Below are positions 18,103-26,407 of a stretch of DNA of 64,000 nt, one piece after another (positions within the stretch are counted from its first letter, which is position 1; each line of letters begins with the position of its first letter). Location: NCBI RefSeq assembly GCF_017874735.1, contig NZ_JAGGLV010000007.1, forward strand, positions 124,001 through 188,000, in the 5' to 3' direction. The position numbers and the translations under genes are program-made. The notes under the pieces are model-generated. The model was not told the DNA's origin. It worked only from the letters and a program-made list of their open reading frames with translations, and made no database searches. Source of the stretch: Paenibacillus silagei (GTDB taxonomy: Bacteria > Bacillota > Bacilli > Paenibacillales > Paenibacillaceae).

Positions 18103-18130
18103 AATATACCACAAATTCCCCTCTTGTAAA
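18103..18130 (-). promoter_or_regulatory. Promoter of the thi operon
   Basis: On the minus strand TTTACA (18130-18125), a 16-bp spacer and TATATT (18108-18103). Transcription would start near 18096, about 28 bases before the aptamer. Confidence 0.6.
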
Positions 18131-18140
18131 GAGCAGGCGG

Positions 18141-18797
18141 TCAGCGCTTCGCCAGACCGGTCACGAACAAGGTGACGATGCCCCGGGAGATGTCCAGCTT
18201 GGAGGAGTGGTGCCGCTTCTGCTCATACAGGTACAGATCAGGGCTGAGAACAGAGATTAAGGCCGTGGCCGCAAAGACAGGATCAATGTCAATAATCTCA
18301 TCGCCCTCCGCAGCACGCTGCAGCAGCTCTGTCATCATCACCCCCAGCCGCTGAAAAAAAGGATGCTCAAACTGGGTCAGCTGCTTCTTACCGGTGAACT
18401 CGGCTTTGATCATATTCAGCAGCTCGGCATACTGCTCAATGAAATCGGCAATCTGCTCAATGCTGCTCTGCAGCTGAGCGAGAGCCGGAGCTTCACCGGC
18501 ACTGGCAGCCACCTGCTGCTCCAGCCCGGACAGGAATTGATCTGCGCTGCCCTTCAGCAGTGCAGAACAGATCTCACCCTTGTCCGTGAAGCGGCGGTAC
18601 AGGGAGCCTTGTCCTATGCCTGCCCGCTTGGCAATGCTGTACATGCTGACTGCCTCAAGTCCGCTCTCGGTGAACAACTGGCGTGCAGCTTCAAGAATCC
18701 GCTGTACATAAGGATCGGCGGACTCGGGCGGAGCGGATTCTTTGGCTTGCGGAGCTGAGCGCGGGAGCTGTGCAGCATCGGTGTCTGGCTTTTTCAT
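18141..18797 (-). CDS. TetR-family repressor of the adjacent MFS pump
   Basis: A 218-residue one-component repressor. The helix-turn-helix lies at about residues 45-65 ('SMYSIAKRAGIGQGSLYRRF'), after a disordered, charged N-terminus, and the C-terminal domain is the variable ligand pocket. AAGGGG precedes the ATG. It is divergent from an MFS drug transporter whose promoter contains two ACGGACA-type palindromes, which are the likely operators of this protein. The inducer is unknown, presumably a pump substrate. Confidence 0.88.
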   Translation of the reverse strand: MKKPDTDAAQLPRSAPQAKESAPPESADPYVQRILEAARQLFTESGLEAVSMYSIAKRAGIGQGSLYRRFTDKGEICSALLKGSADQFLSGLEQQVAASAGEAPALAQLQSSIEQIADFIEQYAELLNMIKAEFTGKKQLTQFEHPFFQRLGVMMTELLQRAAEGDEIIDIDPVFAATALISVLSPDLYLYEQKRHHSSKLDISRGIVTLFVTGLAKR

Positions 18798-18850
18798 GAG
18801 AACCCCTTTCAGAAATAAATCAGCGATTTACAGAAAAATAAATAAAAGAA

Positions 18851-18908
18851 TTGACACAACGGACAATTGTCCGTAGACTATGAATTGAACTTACGGACAG
18901 TTGTCCGT
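18851..18908 (+). promoter_or_regulatory. MFS promoter with twin TetR operators
   Basis: TTGACA (18851-18856), a 17-bp spacer and TAGACT (18874-18879). Palindrome 1, ACGGACAATTGTCCGT (18859-18874), fills the spacer; palindrome 2, ACGGACAGTTGTCCGT (18893-18908), lies just downstream of the start point. The centres are 34 bp apart. A bound repressor would block polymerase at both sites. Confidence 0.85.
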
Positions 18909-18978
18909 TCACTCATTATATAGAACAATCTGCCCGCAGGTCAATGTAGAACGCGGACAGCTCAGGAGGAGAAGAGAC

Positions 18979-20499
18979 ATGGATCAGACCTTGAAGCAGG
19001 AAGCCGATTTCCGGCTGTCCAGCATTCTGGTTCCGCTGCTGGCCATTATTGCCGGAGTATTTATGGTTGTGCTGGACAGTACGGCGATGAATGTAGCCTT
19101 GTCCAGGCTGGTGGTGGATTTCAAGACGGACCTGCATACGCTGCAGTGGGTAGTTACCGGATATATGCTGGCTCAGGCTTCAGTTATTCCGCTGTCAGGC
19201 TGGCTGTCTGACCGGTTCGGGGCCAAGACGGTCTTCCTGACGGCGGTAATTGTGTTTACGATAGGTTCGATTCTGTGCGCTACACCAAGCAGCGCCGAAT
19301 GGCTGATTGTTTTCCGGGTCATTCAGGGACTTGGCGGCGGCTGTGTGCTCCCTGTCGGGATGGCCTATGTGTACAGACTGGCTCCCAAAAGTAAGGTTGG
19401 CGTTGTCATGGGGATTATGGGCATTCCCGTCCTGTTCGCACCCGCTATTGGTCCGGTATTGTCGGGCTGGCTGGTTGAATACCATTCCTGGCGCTGGATC
19501 TTCCTCATTAATATTCCGATTGGCATCATTGCTGTGCTGATCGGACTGCGCAAGCTGCCGAATGCGGCGAAGAACAGCGTGCCCGGCATGGATAAGCTCG
19601 GTATGGTTCTTGGCCCGCTGGCGTTTGCTTCGCTCACTTACGGGGTCAGCCAGGGCGCGCAGAGCTGGACCTCTGAGAAGACGCTGATCGGGCTGCTGCT
19701 GGGCGCTGTGGCGCTGATCGCTTTTGTCATTGCTGAACTGCGCTCCAAGACACCGCTGCTGGAGCTGCGGATTCTGAAATCCGTTGATTTCACGACAGGG
19801 ATCATCGTGCAGTGGATTGCCCAGTTCGGCTTATATGGCGCGTTATTCCTGCTCCCGCAATTTCTGCAGCAGGCCCGCGGCTTCGGCGCATTTGATACCG
19901 GCCTGACGCTGCTGCCGCAAGCGATCGCTTCCGGGCTGATGATGCCGATTGCCGGAATCCTGTTCGACCGGATCGGTGTGCGCTGGCTCGTGGTCTGCGG
20001 TCTCAGTCTGGTCTCCGGTGCGTTATTCCAGTATTCCCATGTGGATCTTACCACGCAGAGCCGCGACCTGATCCTTCCGCTGATCATGTGCGGGGCCGGA
20101 ATGGGTATGATGATGATGCCGATGAATACGCATCTGCTCAACAAGGCGCCAAGCCATCTGGTGAACCGGGTAACCTCGCTGACGAACTCGATGCAGCAGG
20201 TGATTACCTCGCTGGCCGTCTCGACGCTGGTTACGATTCTGACGGCAAGAACAACGGCGCGCGGTACCGAGATGCAGGAGGCCGCAGCCGCTGCCGGAAA
20301 GAGTACCGCAGGCGCTTCGCAGGATGCGCTTCTGCTGGCTAAGCAGACGGTATTGTCGCAGGGCTTCGCGGACACGTTCCACATTATGATGTTTGTCGCG
20401 CTTGGCGGTGCGGTCCTTGGACTGCTGCTGCGCCGGGGCCGCCATTCCGGAGCTGAGCGTTCCAAGGAAAAGGCGGCACCGGAAATCATGCACGTATAG
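18979..20499 (+). CDS. MFS multidrug efflux transporter, DHA2 (EmrB/QacA) type
   Basis: A 506-residue proton-driven exporter with about 14 hydrophobic segments. Family motifs are visible: motif C-like 'GIPVLFAPAIGPVLSGWLVE' (about 145-165), motif A 'GWLSDRFGAKTVF' after helix 2 and 'LDSTAMNVALSRL' in helix 1, typical of DHA2 pumps. The frame extends back to 18901, but that part overlaps operator 2; ATG 18979 follows AGGAGGAG (18964-18971) at ideal spacing. The C-terminal tail is basic and cytosolic. Regulated by the divergent TetR protein. Confidence 0.92.
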   Translation: MDQTLKQEADFRLSSILVPLLAIIAGVFMVVLDSTAMNVALSRLVVDFKTDLHTLQWVVTGYMLAQASVIPLSGWLSDRFGAKTVFLTAVIVFTIGSILCATPSSAEWLIVFRVIQGLGGGCVLPVGMAYVYRLAPKSKVGVVMGIMGIPVLFAPAIGPVLSGWLVEYHSWRWIFLINIPIGIIAVLIGLRKLPNAAKNSVPGMDKLGMVLGPLAFASLTYGVSQGAQSWTSEKTLIGLLLGAVALIAFVIAELRSKTPLLELRILKSVDFTTGIIVQWIAQFGLYGALFLLPQFLQQARGFGAFDTGLTLLPQAIASGLMMPIAGILFDRIGVRWLVVCGLSLVSGALFQYSHVDLTTQSRDLILPLIMCGAGMGMMMMPMNTHLLNKAPSHLVNRVTSLTNSMQQVITSLAVSTLVTILTARTTARGTEMQEAAAAAGKSTAGASQDALLLAKQTVLSQGFADTFHIMMFVALGGAVLGLLLRRGRHSGAERSKEKAAPEIMHV

Positions 20500-20540
20500 C
20501 TATGCCCACACAGAAGCAGAGCTTGTAACATCCATAGAGC

Positions 20541-20575
20541 AGCGATTCTCCTTTTGCCGGAGGGTCGCTTTTTTT
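20541..20575 (+). terminator. Terminator after the MFS gene
   Basis: AGCGATTCTCC pairs with GGAGGGTCGCT (two G-U pairs, 7-nt loop) followed by seven T. Confidence 0.85.
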
Positions 20576-20676
20576 GTTGATTTCTGTTCTGAATATCCTG
20601 ATGCAGGAGCAGAATTTGGGGCAAGCTAAGCTATGGAAAATCAATACAATAGAAGATACGAGAGGGGATTCATCGA

Positions 20677-21531
20677 ATGAAAAAACTAAGTCTAACTATT
20701 ATGCTGCTCCTGACCATGGTCACGGCTGCGGCTTGCGGAAGCAACAATACGGACAAGACAGCAACGGGCGGCAACACTCCGGCTGAACCTACGGCTGCGG
20801 CTACAGAGGGTGCAGCTTCCGGGGAGCAGAACAGCCTGGAAGCCGTCAAAGCCAGCGGCAAGCTGCGCATCGGAACCGAAGGGACCTACGCACCGTTCAC
20901 CTTCCATGATGCAGACGGCAAGCTGACGGGCTTCGATGTCGAGATCGCCGAAGAAGTCACCAAGCGCCTGGGTGTGAAGCCGGAGTTCATTGAGACGCAA
21001 TGGGATGGGATTTTTGCCGGGATGGATGCGAAGCGCTTCGATGTGATCTTCAATGAAGTCTCTATCACCGATGAGCGCAAAGTGAAATATGATTTCTCCG
21101 ATCCGTATATTGTCTCCAAGGCTGTGCTGATCGTGCCGGAGGATAATCAGGATATTAAGACATTTGCTGATCTCAAGGGTAAAAAAGCCGGCCAGTCGCT
21201 CACCAGCAACCTCGGCAAAATCGCCACAGACAACGGTGCCGAGATCGTATCTACCGAAGGCTTCAACCAGGCGATCGATCTGCTGCTCTCCGGACGGATT
21301 GACGCCACTGTCAATGACGGCTTGTCTTTCCTAGATCTGAAGAAGCAGAAGCCGGATGTCAAGATCAAGCAGGTGGATGAGATTGCCGAAGGCTCGCATA
21401 GTGCCGCAGTCTTCCTGAAAGGGAATGACGAGCTGGTGCAGGCTGTGAACGAAGCACTGACCGCTATGAAAAGCGACGGAACCTACCTTAAGATCTCCGA
21501 GAAGTACTTCGGCACTGACGTATCGAAATGA
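20677..21531 (+). CDS. Polar amino acid ABC transporter, binding lipoprotein
   Basis: A 284-residue receptor of the SBP_bac_3 family, tethered to the membrane by lipidation of the Cys in TAAACG (about residue 20). The domain opens 'LRIGTEGTYAPFTFHDADGKLTGFDVE' (split here for reading: pocket lobe 1), and 'DVIFNEVSITDERK' marks the hinge and ligand region. This subgroup binds cystine, glutamine or arginine; similarity in feel is closest to cystine receptors (TcyA/TcyJ), which is only an impression. GAGAGGGG precedes the ATG. Its stop overlaps the permease start (ATGA). Confidence 0.88.
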   Translation: MKKLSLTIMLLLTMVTAAACGSNNTDKTATGGNTPAEPTAAATEGAASGEQNSLEAVKASGKLRIGTEGTYAPFTFHDADGKLTGFDVEIAEEVTKRLGVKPEFIETQWDGIFAGMDAKRFDVIFNEVSITDERKVKYDFSDPYIVSKAVLIVPEDNQDIKTFADLKGKKAGQSLTSNLGKIATDNGAEIVSTEGFNQAIDLLLSGRIDATVNDGLSFLDLKKQKPDVKIKQVDEIAEGSHSAAVFLKGNDELVQAVNEALTAMKSDGTYLKISEKYFGTDVSK

Positions 21532-22199
21532 TGGATGACCGCCAAATACAAATATTTCTCGATTCATTGCTGCCTCTGTTCAAAGCAGGGGTGGCTTTTA
21601 CCCTTCCGTTAGCACTGGTATCATTCATCCTGGGCCTGCTGCTGGCTGTAATTACGGCACTTGCCCGGCTGTCCTCCTGGAGGCTTCCGAGGCTGATCGC
21701 CCGCTTCTACGTCTGGGTGATTCGGGGAACGCCGCTGCTGGTGCAGCTGTTTATTATTTTCTATGGACTGCCCGCCGCCGGGATTGTGCTTGATCCATTC
21801 ATCGCCGCTGTCATCGGGTTCACGCTCAGTGTTGGGGCCTACTCTTCCGAGATTGTCCGGGCTGCCATCCTGTCTATCCACAAAGGCCAGTGGGAGGCCG
21901 CGTTCTCGGTGGGAATGAGCCGGAAGCAGGCTCTGCGCCGGGTGATATTGCCTCAAGCGGCCCGTGTGTCGGTTCCGCCGTTATCGAATTCTTTTATTAG
22001 CCTGGTCAAGGATACTTCGCTTGCGGCCAGTATTACTTATGTTGAGATTTTCCGAAAAGCCCAGCAGATTGTGGCGACCTCCTATGAACCCCTGCTGCTG
22101 TATTGCGAAGCGGCGTTGTTCTATCTGCTGTTCTGTTCCGTGTTATCGGCGCTGCAGAATTACTTGGAGAAGCGGCTGGACCGGTATTCGGCCAGTTAA
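21528..22199 (+). CDS. Polar amino acid ABC transporter permease
   Basis: A 223-residue inner-membrane permease of the HisM/GlnP type with about five helices. The His/Glu/Gln permease signature 'RGTPLLVQLFIIFYGLP' (about 65-81) and the EAA loop 'EAAFSVGMSRKQALRRVILPQA' region (about 122-145) are clear. It overlaps the receptor gene by four bases and precedes the ATPase gene by 18 bp, so the three form one operon. Confidence 0.92.
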   Translation: MMDDRQIQIFLDSLLPLFKAGVAFTLPLALVSFILGLLLAVITALARLSSWRLPRLIARFYVWVIRGTPLLVQLFIIFYGLPAAGIVLDPFIAAVIGFTLSVGAYSSEIVRAAILSIHKGQWEAAFSVGMSRKQALRRVILPQAARVSVPPLSNSFISLVKDTSLAASITYVEIFRKAQQIVATSYEPLLLYCEAALFYLLFCSVLSALQNYLEKRLDRYSAS

Positions 22200-22217
22200 G
22201 GTTAAGGAGGCATACGC

Positions 22218-22967
22218 ATGATTGAAATACGCGATTTACATAAGTCCTTCGGGCCGCTTGCGGTGCTGAAAGGTGTGGATCTCGCCGTTGAACACGGCCA
22301 GGTCATGGTCATCATCGGACCTTCCGGCTCCGGCAAAACCACGCTGCTGCGCTGCTTCAACCTGCTGGAGACCCCTGACAAGGGCAGTCTTACGCTGAAC
22401 ACGATTAAGCTGGATTTCACCCCGGGCGCCAAAATTCCACAGCGTACCGTACTGTCCCTGCGCCAGCAGACAGGCATGGTGTTCCAGTCCTATAATCTGT
22501 TCCCGCATATGACGGCGATCGGCAATGTCATGGAGGGACAGATCACGGTGCAAAAGCGTTCCAAGGACGAAGCGCGCAGCAAGGCACTGGCACTCTTGGA
22601 CAAGGTGGGTCTGGCAGACAAGGCAGATGCGTATCCGCATCAGCTGTCCGGCGGCCAGCAGCAGCGTGTAGCGATAGCCCGCGCCATGGCGGTCTCGCCG
22701 GAGGTGCTGCTGTTCGATGAGCCGACCTCGGCGCTTGACCCTGAGCTGGTCGGCGAGGTGCTGAAGGTCATCAAGCAGCTGGCCCGGGAGGGGATGACGA
22801 TGGTTATCGTCACCCATGAGATGAAATTCGCGGCCGATGTGGCCGACCGGATCATCCTGATGGATAACGGAGTCATTCTGGAGCAGGGAACCCCCCGGGA
22901 GGTACTGGAGCAGACGAAGAACCCGCGCGCACTTCAATTCCTGAACCGGCTCAGCGGGGAAGAGTGA
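22218..22967 (+). CDS. Polar amino acid ABC transporter ATPase
   Basis: A 249-residue GlnQ/TcyC-like ATPase. Walker A GPSGSGKTT (about 34-42), Q-loop 'GMVFQSYNLFPHMTA', signature LSGGQQQRVAIARA, Walker B VLLFDEPTSALDPELVGEV and switch His 'VTHEMKFA' are all intact. AAGGAGG at 22204-22210 serves the ATG. Last gene of the operon, followed by a terminator. Confidence 0.93.
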   Translation: MIEIRDLHKSFGPLAVLKGVDLAVEHGQVMVIIGPSGSGKTTLLRCFNLLETPDKGSLTLNTIKLDFTPGAKIPQRTVLSLRQQTGMVFQSYNLFPHMTAIGNVMEGQITVQKRSKDEARSKALALLDKVGLADKADAYPHQLSGGQQQRVAIARAMAVSPEVLLFDEPTSALDPELVGEVLKVIKQLAREGMTMVIVTHEMKFAADVADRIILMDNGVILEQGTPREVLEQTKNPRALQFLNRLSGEE

Positions 22968-22988
22968 TTGCGGGACGGAGTATATTAA

Positions 22989-23023
22989 GGCAGACCGGGA
23001 GGGGAGTCCTGGTCTGTCTTTTT
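22989..23023 (+). terminator. Terminator of the amino acid transporter operon
   Basis: GGCAGACC (22989-22996) pairs with GGTCTGTC (23011-23018) with one G-U pair, then TTTTT. Confidence 0.75.
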
Positions 23024-23083
23024 ATTGCTGCCCAGTTTGTGATTGTCACAGAATACTCACAATAAGCCTACGTATTTCCTGTC

Positions 23084-23126
23084 AAAAAAACAAGACTGCC
23101 CCTAGCCGTAACGGCTTCCGGGGCAG
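23084..23126 (-). terminator. Terminator of the SLH-protein gene
   Basis: On the minus strand CTGCCCC ... GGGGCAG encloses a second stem AGCCGT/ACGGCT and is followed by TTG and seven T. Confidence 0.85.
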
Positions 23127-23177
23127 CCTATTATGTCTCATACGCGGGGGAGCGGTATGAATGAATCCAACTTTCCT

Positions 23178-23852
23178 TTACTTCTGTGTGCCGCCATCGC
23201 TAACGGACTTCAAGTAGTCCAGCGTGTTATACAGCATTACTGCTGCTTCAGCGCGGGTAATGGTGCTCTTCGGATTGAACTTGCCGCTGGCATCGAGGGC
23301 AGTGATCTTGTATTTCAGCGCCCGCTGAATGCTGCCCTGATAGGAAGGGTCCAGCGCGTCTGCATCTGTAAGTTCAACTGGGACAAGATTGATCATCGGC
23401 AGGTTACCGGCCTTTTCCACAGCTTGAACCAGCATACTGGTATACAGCTCTTTGGTAATCGGCTTGGCCGGATCGATATTGGCCGGGATATTCACACCAT
23501 TATAATGGGCATTGATGAAGGCTTCGGCGTACCAGGCATTGTCTTTTACTTTGGAGAACAGCGCACTTGCCTGTGGTGCCTTATTGAAATCAATCGCTGC
23601 CAGGCTAAGCTGGAGACCGCCGGAGATAAACTGTATCCCTTGCGCTGTAGTTACTGTGGATGCCGGAAGAAATTGGGTGTCGGAGATGCCTTTGATCAGG
23701 CCCTGCTCCTTCAGAGAGTTGATCTTATCCTTACCGGTCACCTGGCCGATATCCTTGAAGCTGCTGCCAGCTGCGAAAATTTGTCCGCCAAGAGAGAAGG
23801 AAAGGAGGGTTACTGCTGTAATAGCTGCGATCGTGTTTTTTTTCATACTCAT
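23178..23852 (-). CDS. Secreted S-layer-homology (SLH) domain protein
   Basis: A 224-residue exported protein. Residues 1-28 are a Sec signal peptide ending AFA/AAG ('LGGQIFAAG'). SLH-like units follow: 'FKDIGQVTGKDKINSLKEQGLIKGISDTQFLP' at the start and 'TITRAEAAVMLYNTLDYL' at the end, with a more diverged unit between ('DNAWYAEAFINAHYNG'). SLH domains bind pyruvylated secondary cell-wall polymer, so the protein is probably wall-bound. It carries no other domain. AGAGGTGG precedes ATG 23852; an internal ATG two codons later is possible. Confidence 0.85.
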   Translation of the reverse strand: MSMKKNTIAAITAVTLLSFSLGGQIFAAGSSFKDIGQVTGKDKINSLKEQGLIKGISDTQFLPASTVTTAQGIQFISGGLQLSLAAIDFNKAPQASALFSKVKDNAWYAEAFINAHYNGVNIPANIDPAKPITKELYTSMLVQAVEKAGNLPMINLVPVELTDADALDPSYQGSIQRALKYKITALDASGKFNPKSTITRAEAAVMLYNTLDYLKSVSDGGTQK

Positions 23853-23966
23853 CTGAATTCCACCTCTATTATAGGGTTGGGCCGTTTGGCCTGTATCAAC
23901 TCCTCTAACGTAATGAGATCAGAAAAGGTTGCAAGCGAATGAATCCCGTTCTACAGGTTCGGCCAG

Positions 23967-24542
23967 CTACATCATTTCCTGAAACAGCAGATTGCGGTAG
24001 GGGTACCGGCTGAATCGGGTCTTGAACAGCAGGGCTATTCCGCTTTCTTCAATCGTTACGGATTTCAGTGACGTTGTTCTCACATGGCTGCGGACCATCG
24101 CCCTTACCGCCCGGTTGTCCTTACGCCGGATGGCGGCAGCCATCGCTTCCGCGAAGCTCCGGTTAACCGCAAGCTCGCGGTACAACGGAATGATGGAACG
24201 CGCTATGCAGCGGTGGGCGTCTGTATTGAAGGTGAACTGGGCGGTTCCCGGCGGAATCGTCGTTCCGTTAGTATAGAAGGCAACAGGCAGCGGGAAAGGG
24301 AAAGAGATGAAATAACCGATCCCGTTCGTTCCGTAATTCTCCGCATCCGCAAGTGCGGGGATACTGTGGAGCAAGCTGCCCATCAGGTCCAGGTCGGCAG
24401 TGACAATCGCGGTTGTCCATTGCCTGGCATAACTGTGGTTTCCGGCAATTTTCCGGTAGAACGGCAGCATGGCCGCAGCTACGCTGCGCAGTACACGGGC
24501 TGTTACAAGCCGCTGTGTCTGCTTAGGTTGTACTTTCGCCAT
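23967..24542 (-). CDS. Unknown protein with internal duplication
   Basis: A 191-residue protein without signal peptide or long membrane helix. Its two halves resemble each other: an N-terminal unit around 'VLRSVAAAMLPFYRKIAGNH' and a C-terminal unit around 'CIARSIIPLYRELAVNRSF', each continuing into an amphipathic helix and separated by a hydrophobic aromatic/Pro-rich section ('YFISFPFPLPVAFYTNG'). The duplication suggests a two-fold helical protein. In-frame GTG 24557 and ATG 24551 lie upstream, but GAGG nine bases before ATG 24542 favours the start given. I do not recognise the family. Transcribed toward the SLH gene, 114 bp away. Confidence 0.7.
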   Translation of the reverse strand: MAKVQPKQTQRLVTARVLRSVAAAMLPFYRKIAGNHSYARQWTTAIVTADLDLMGSLLHSIPALADAENYGTNGIGYFISFPFPLPVAFYTNGTTIPPGTAQFTFNTDAHRCIARSIIPLYRELAVNRSFAEAMAAAIRRKDNRAVRAMVRSHVRTTSLKSVTIEESGIALLFKTRFSRYPYRNLLFQEMM

Positions 24543-24742
24543 CCGGATCATCCTCACTTTTTTACAGATTCGTTTCTATATAAGCACCTATAGGTTTTAT
24601 GTGATCTTGATATAGAGTATGGGGATAGCGGGCACTTCGGAATGGGCGGACCCGGTTTCGGCAGAAATATTATCTATGCGTGGAGCGGCAGAGGGGGGGC
24701 TATTACGGGCAAGTGGTGTTATACTGGTGTCAGGACTTTTCT

Positions 24743-24771
24743 TTGACGGGCAAGTTTGTTATGCTTATATC
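24743..24771 (+). promoter_or_regulatory. Promoter of fur
   Basis: TTGACG (24743-24748), 17-bp spacer, TATATC (24766-24771), 59 bp before the GTG start. No convincing Fur box is visible around it. The rest of 24543-24742 shows nothing I can support. Confidence 0.6.
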
Positions 24772-24830
24772 GTAACGATTACTAATTATTCTGCGGGAAT
24801 TGTTCTGCTTCCGGAAAGGTGGGAACCCGG

Positions 24831-25304
24831 GTGAACCGAGTGGCAAATATCAGCCAGCAGTTTGCGGCTCATAATTATAAGCTTACACCACAGCGTGAGG
24901 CGATAGTGAGGGTGCTGCTGGATAATGAGAAGGATCATCTAAGCGTGGAAGAGGTATATATGCTGGTCAAGCGCAGTTACCCGCATTTGGGGCTGGCGAC
25001 CGTCTACCGTACCTTGGAGCTGCTGTGTGAACTTCATATTGTGCAAAAAATGAATTTCGGCGACGGCGTCGCCCGTTATGATCTGCGCGACGACGATCAT
25101 GTGCATATGCATCATCACCTGATCTGCAATGTATGCGGTAAGCTGGAAGAGATCAAGGATGATTGGCTGGTGGAGCTGGAGGCGCGGGTAGCCCGTGAAT
25201 ATGGCTTCAGTGTGACTGATCACCGTCTCGATTTCAAAGGCACCTATAATAGCTGTCAAAAGAACGGCTGCAAGGGCGACAAGGACTGCCGCGCCGTCTC
25301 ATAA
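24831..25304 (+). CDS. fur: Ferric uptake regulator Fur
   Basis: A 157-residue iron-dependent repressor, very close in sequence to Bacillus Fur: 'YKLTPQREAIVRVLLDNEKDHLS' region (residues 15-37), recognition helix 'LGLATVYRTLELL' (about 52-64), 'FGDGVARYDLR' and the metal-binding HVHMHHHLIC stretch (about 88-97) followed by CNVC. The C-terminus has an additional cysteine-rich tail (C-x4-C-x5-C), compatible with the structural zinc site. GTG 24831 is chosen because AAGGTGG (24816-24822) is eight bases upstream; an earlier GTG at 24819 lies inside that site. Fur type rather than PerR or Zur is judged from overall similarity. Confidence 0.9.
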   Translation: MNRVANISQQFAAHNYKLTPQREAIVRVLLDNEKDHLSVEEVYMLVKRSYPHLGLATVYRTLELLCELHIVQKMNFGDGVARYDLRDDDHVHMHHHLICNVCGKLEEIKDDWLVELEARVAREYGFSVTDHRLDFKGTYNSCQKNGCKGDKDCRAVS

Positions 25305-25321
25305 GCACAACTGCAACGCAC

Positions 25322-25358
25322 AGAAGGCGCAGGGCTGAAGTTCAGCCTGCGCCTTCTT
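25322..25358 (+). terminator. Terminator of fur
   Basis: AGAAGGCGCAGG-GCTGAA pairs with TTCAGCCTGCGCCTTCT (17 bp, one bulged G). T-rich CTTCTT closes the stem. A dispersed repeat element begins five bases further on. Confidence 0.85.
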
Positions 25359-25362
25359 GCTA

Positions 25363-25456
25363 ATATAAGAAGTTATAGGTTTTACTCTATAACTTATCCT
25401 TCTATTTCTTGCTGAAACGGTGCCGTCCCTAAAAGGACGGCAAAGCCGTTTCCACT
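25363..25456 (+). repeat. Interspersed two-hairpin element, copy 1
   Basis: Starts ATATAAGAA, then hairpin 1 AAGTTATAG/CTATAACTT, a linker CTTCTATTTCTTGCTG, and hairpin 2 built from AAACGG, CCGTCC, GGACGG and CCGTTT, ending CCACT. Two further copies lie at 47366-47460 and, inverted, at 49957-50054. It follows the fur terminator directly. Together with the terminator it fills the 182-bp gap to the next gene. Confidence 0.9.
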
Positions 25457-25486
25457 GGTGTATATGGAATCTGCGAATTGCCGCTG

Positions 25487-26167
25487 CTAGGAACGGTTCG
25501 GAACGAAGGACTTGATCCAGGTTCCGAAGCTGCCGGGATTGCGGGTCTGAACCAGGATCACCCCTTCGCCGCGGAACCGGCAGACCAGGGCCTCGCCGCT
25601 GGTTAAGCTGTTAAGCCAGCCGGAGGCTGCTTTTTCCACCTTGTAATCCATATAGTCCGGCCAAGCTACAAGGTGTCCGTTATCGATGATCATCTCTTCG
25701 CCCGGTCCGAGGTTAATGGCGTGAATCGCTCCGAAGGAGGAGAGGAAGACGGTGCCCCTGCCGCTGATTTCCAGAATGAAGAAGCCTTCGCCGGAGAACA
25801 GGCCGCGGGTCAGATTCTGCATCTTGGTATTGACCTGAATGCCTTGGGTTCCCGCCAGGAAGCCGTCCTTCTGTACGATCAGCTTGTACGACCCGTCCAG
25901 CTCAATGGCCTGTACATCCCCGATAGAACCGGGTGAGAGCAGCACCTCACTCTGTCCGCGCGTGGCGGTCAGCTCCTGGAAGAAGAATTTCTCCCCGCTC
26001 AGCATGCGGCCCAGGCCGCGCATAATTCCGCCGTCCACGGTGCCCCGCAGCTCCACATTCGGTGACATGGCGACCATCGCACCCATCTCCGCCTTAACGC
26101 TCTCGCCCGGCTCCAGCAGGACCTTAAGCATGGCGAAGGCGCCGTCATACAGCACATCATATTTCAT
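25487..26167 (-). CDS. AIM24 / TIGR00266 family protein
   Basis: A 226-residue all-beta protein of the AIM24 (TIGR00266) family, recognised from 'LEPGESVKAEMGAMVAM' near residue 18, the Gly-rich 'GGIMRGLGRMLSGEKFFFQ', and the later 'GEGFFILEISGRGTVFLSSFG' repeat of the same fold. Function in bacteria is not established; family members are widespread and soluble. The frame opens at 26281, but ATG 26167 has GAGGAGG at ideal spacing. It is monocistronic and convergent with the fur side. Confidence 0.85.
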   Translation of the reverse strand: MKYDVLYDGAFAMLKVLLEPGESVKAEMGAMVAMSPNVELRGTVDGGIMRGLGRMLSGEKFFFQELTATRGQSEVLLSPGSIGDVQAIELDGSYKLIVQKDGFLAGTQGIQVNTKMQNLTRGLFSGEGFFILEISGRGTVFLSSFGAIHAINLGPGEEMIIDNGHLVAWPDYMDYKVEKAASGWLNSLTSGEALVCRFRGEGVILVQTRNPGSFGTWIKSFVPNRS

Positions 26168-26407
26168 AATAGTGTTCCTCCTCATTCTTCCGGTTGTATT
26201 CCTATGATCACAGGTATGTAGCTTGCTCCTCAAGGATACTGTAACAGGCTGTTCTACTGCAAGCCGCGCTTTAGGCAACAAGGAGCTAACATGCGGTAAG
26301 AGATGATTATAGTGAAGAGTACCGGGCAGCGATTAAGATATTGTGTTAAAATTGAACAGACAGTGCAGCCGCACTGAATATACGATTGACAAGGAGTGTC
26401 GCCGCTT

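Noticed and set aside
19638-20624. 328-codon minus-strand frame over the MFS gene
   Set aside because: Antisense of a well-supported 14-helix transporter; it also crosses its terminator.
23133-23942. 269-codon plus-strand frame over the SLH gene
   Set aside because: Antisense to a protein with signal peptide and SLH motifs, and Cys/Arg-rich without structure.
24619-24834. 71-codon frame upstream of fur
   Set aside because: It covers the fur promoter and ribosome binding site and has no start signal of its own.
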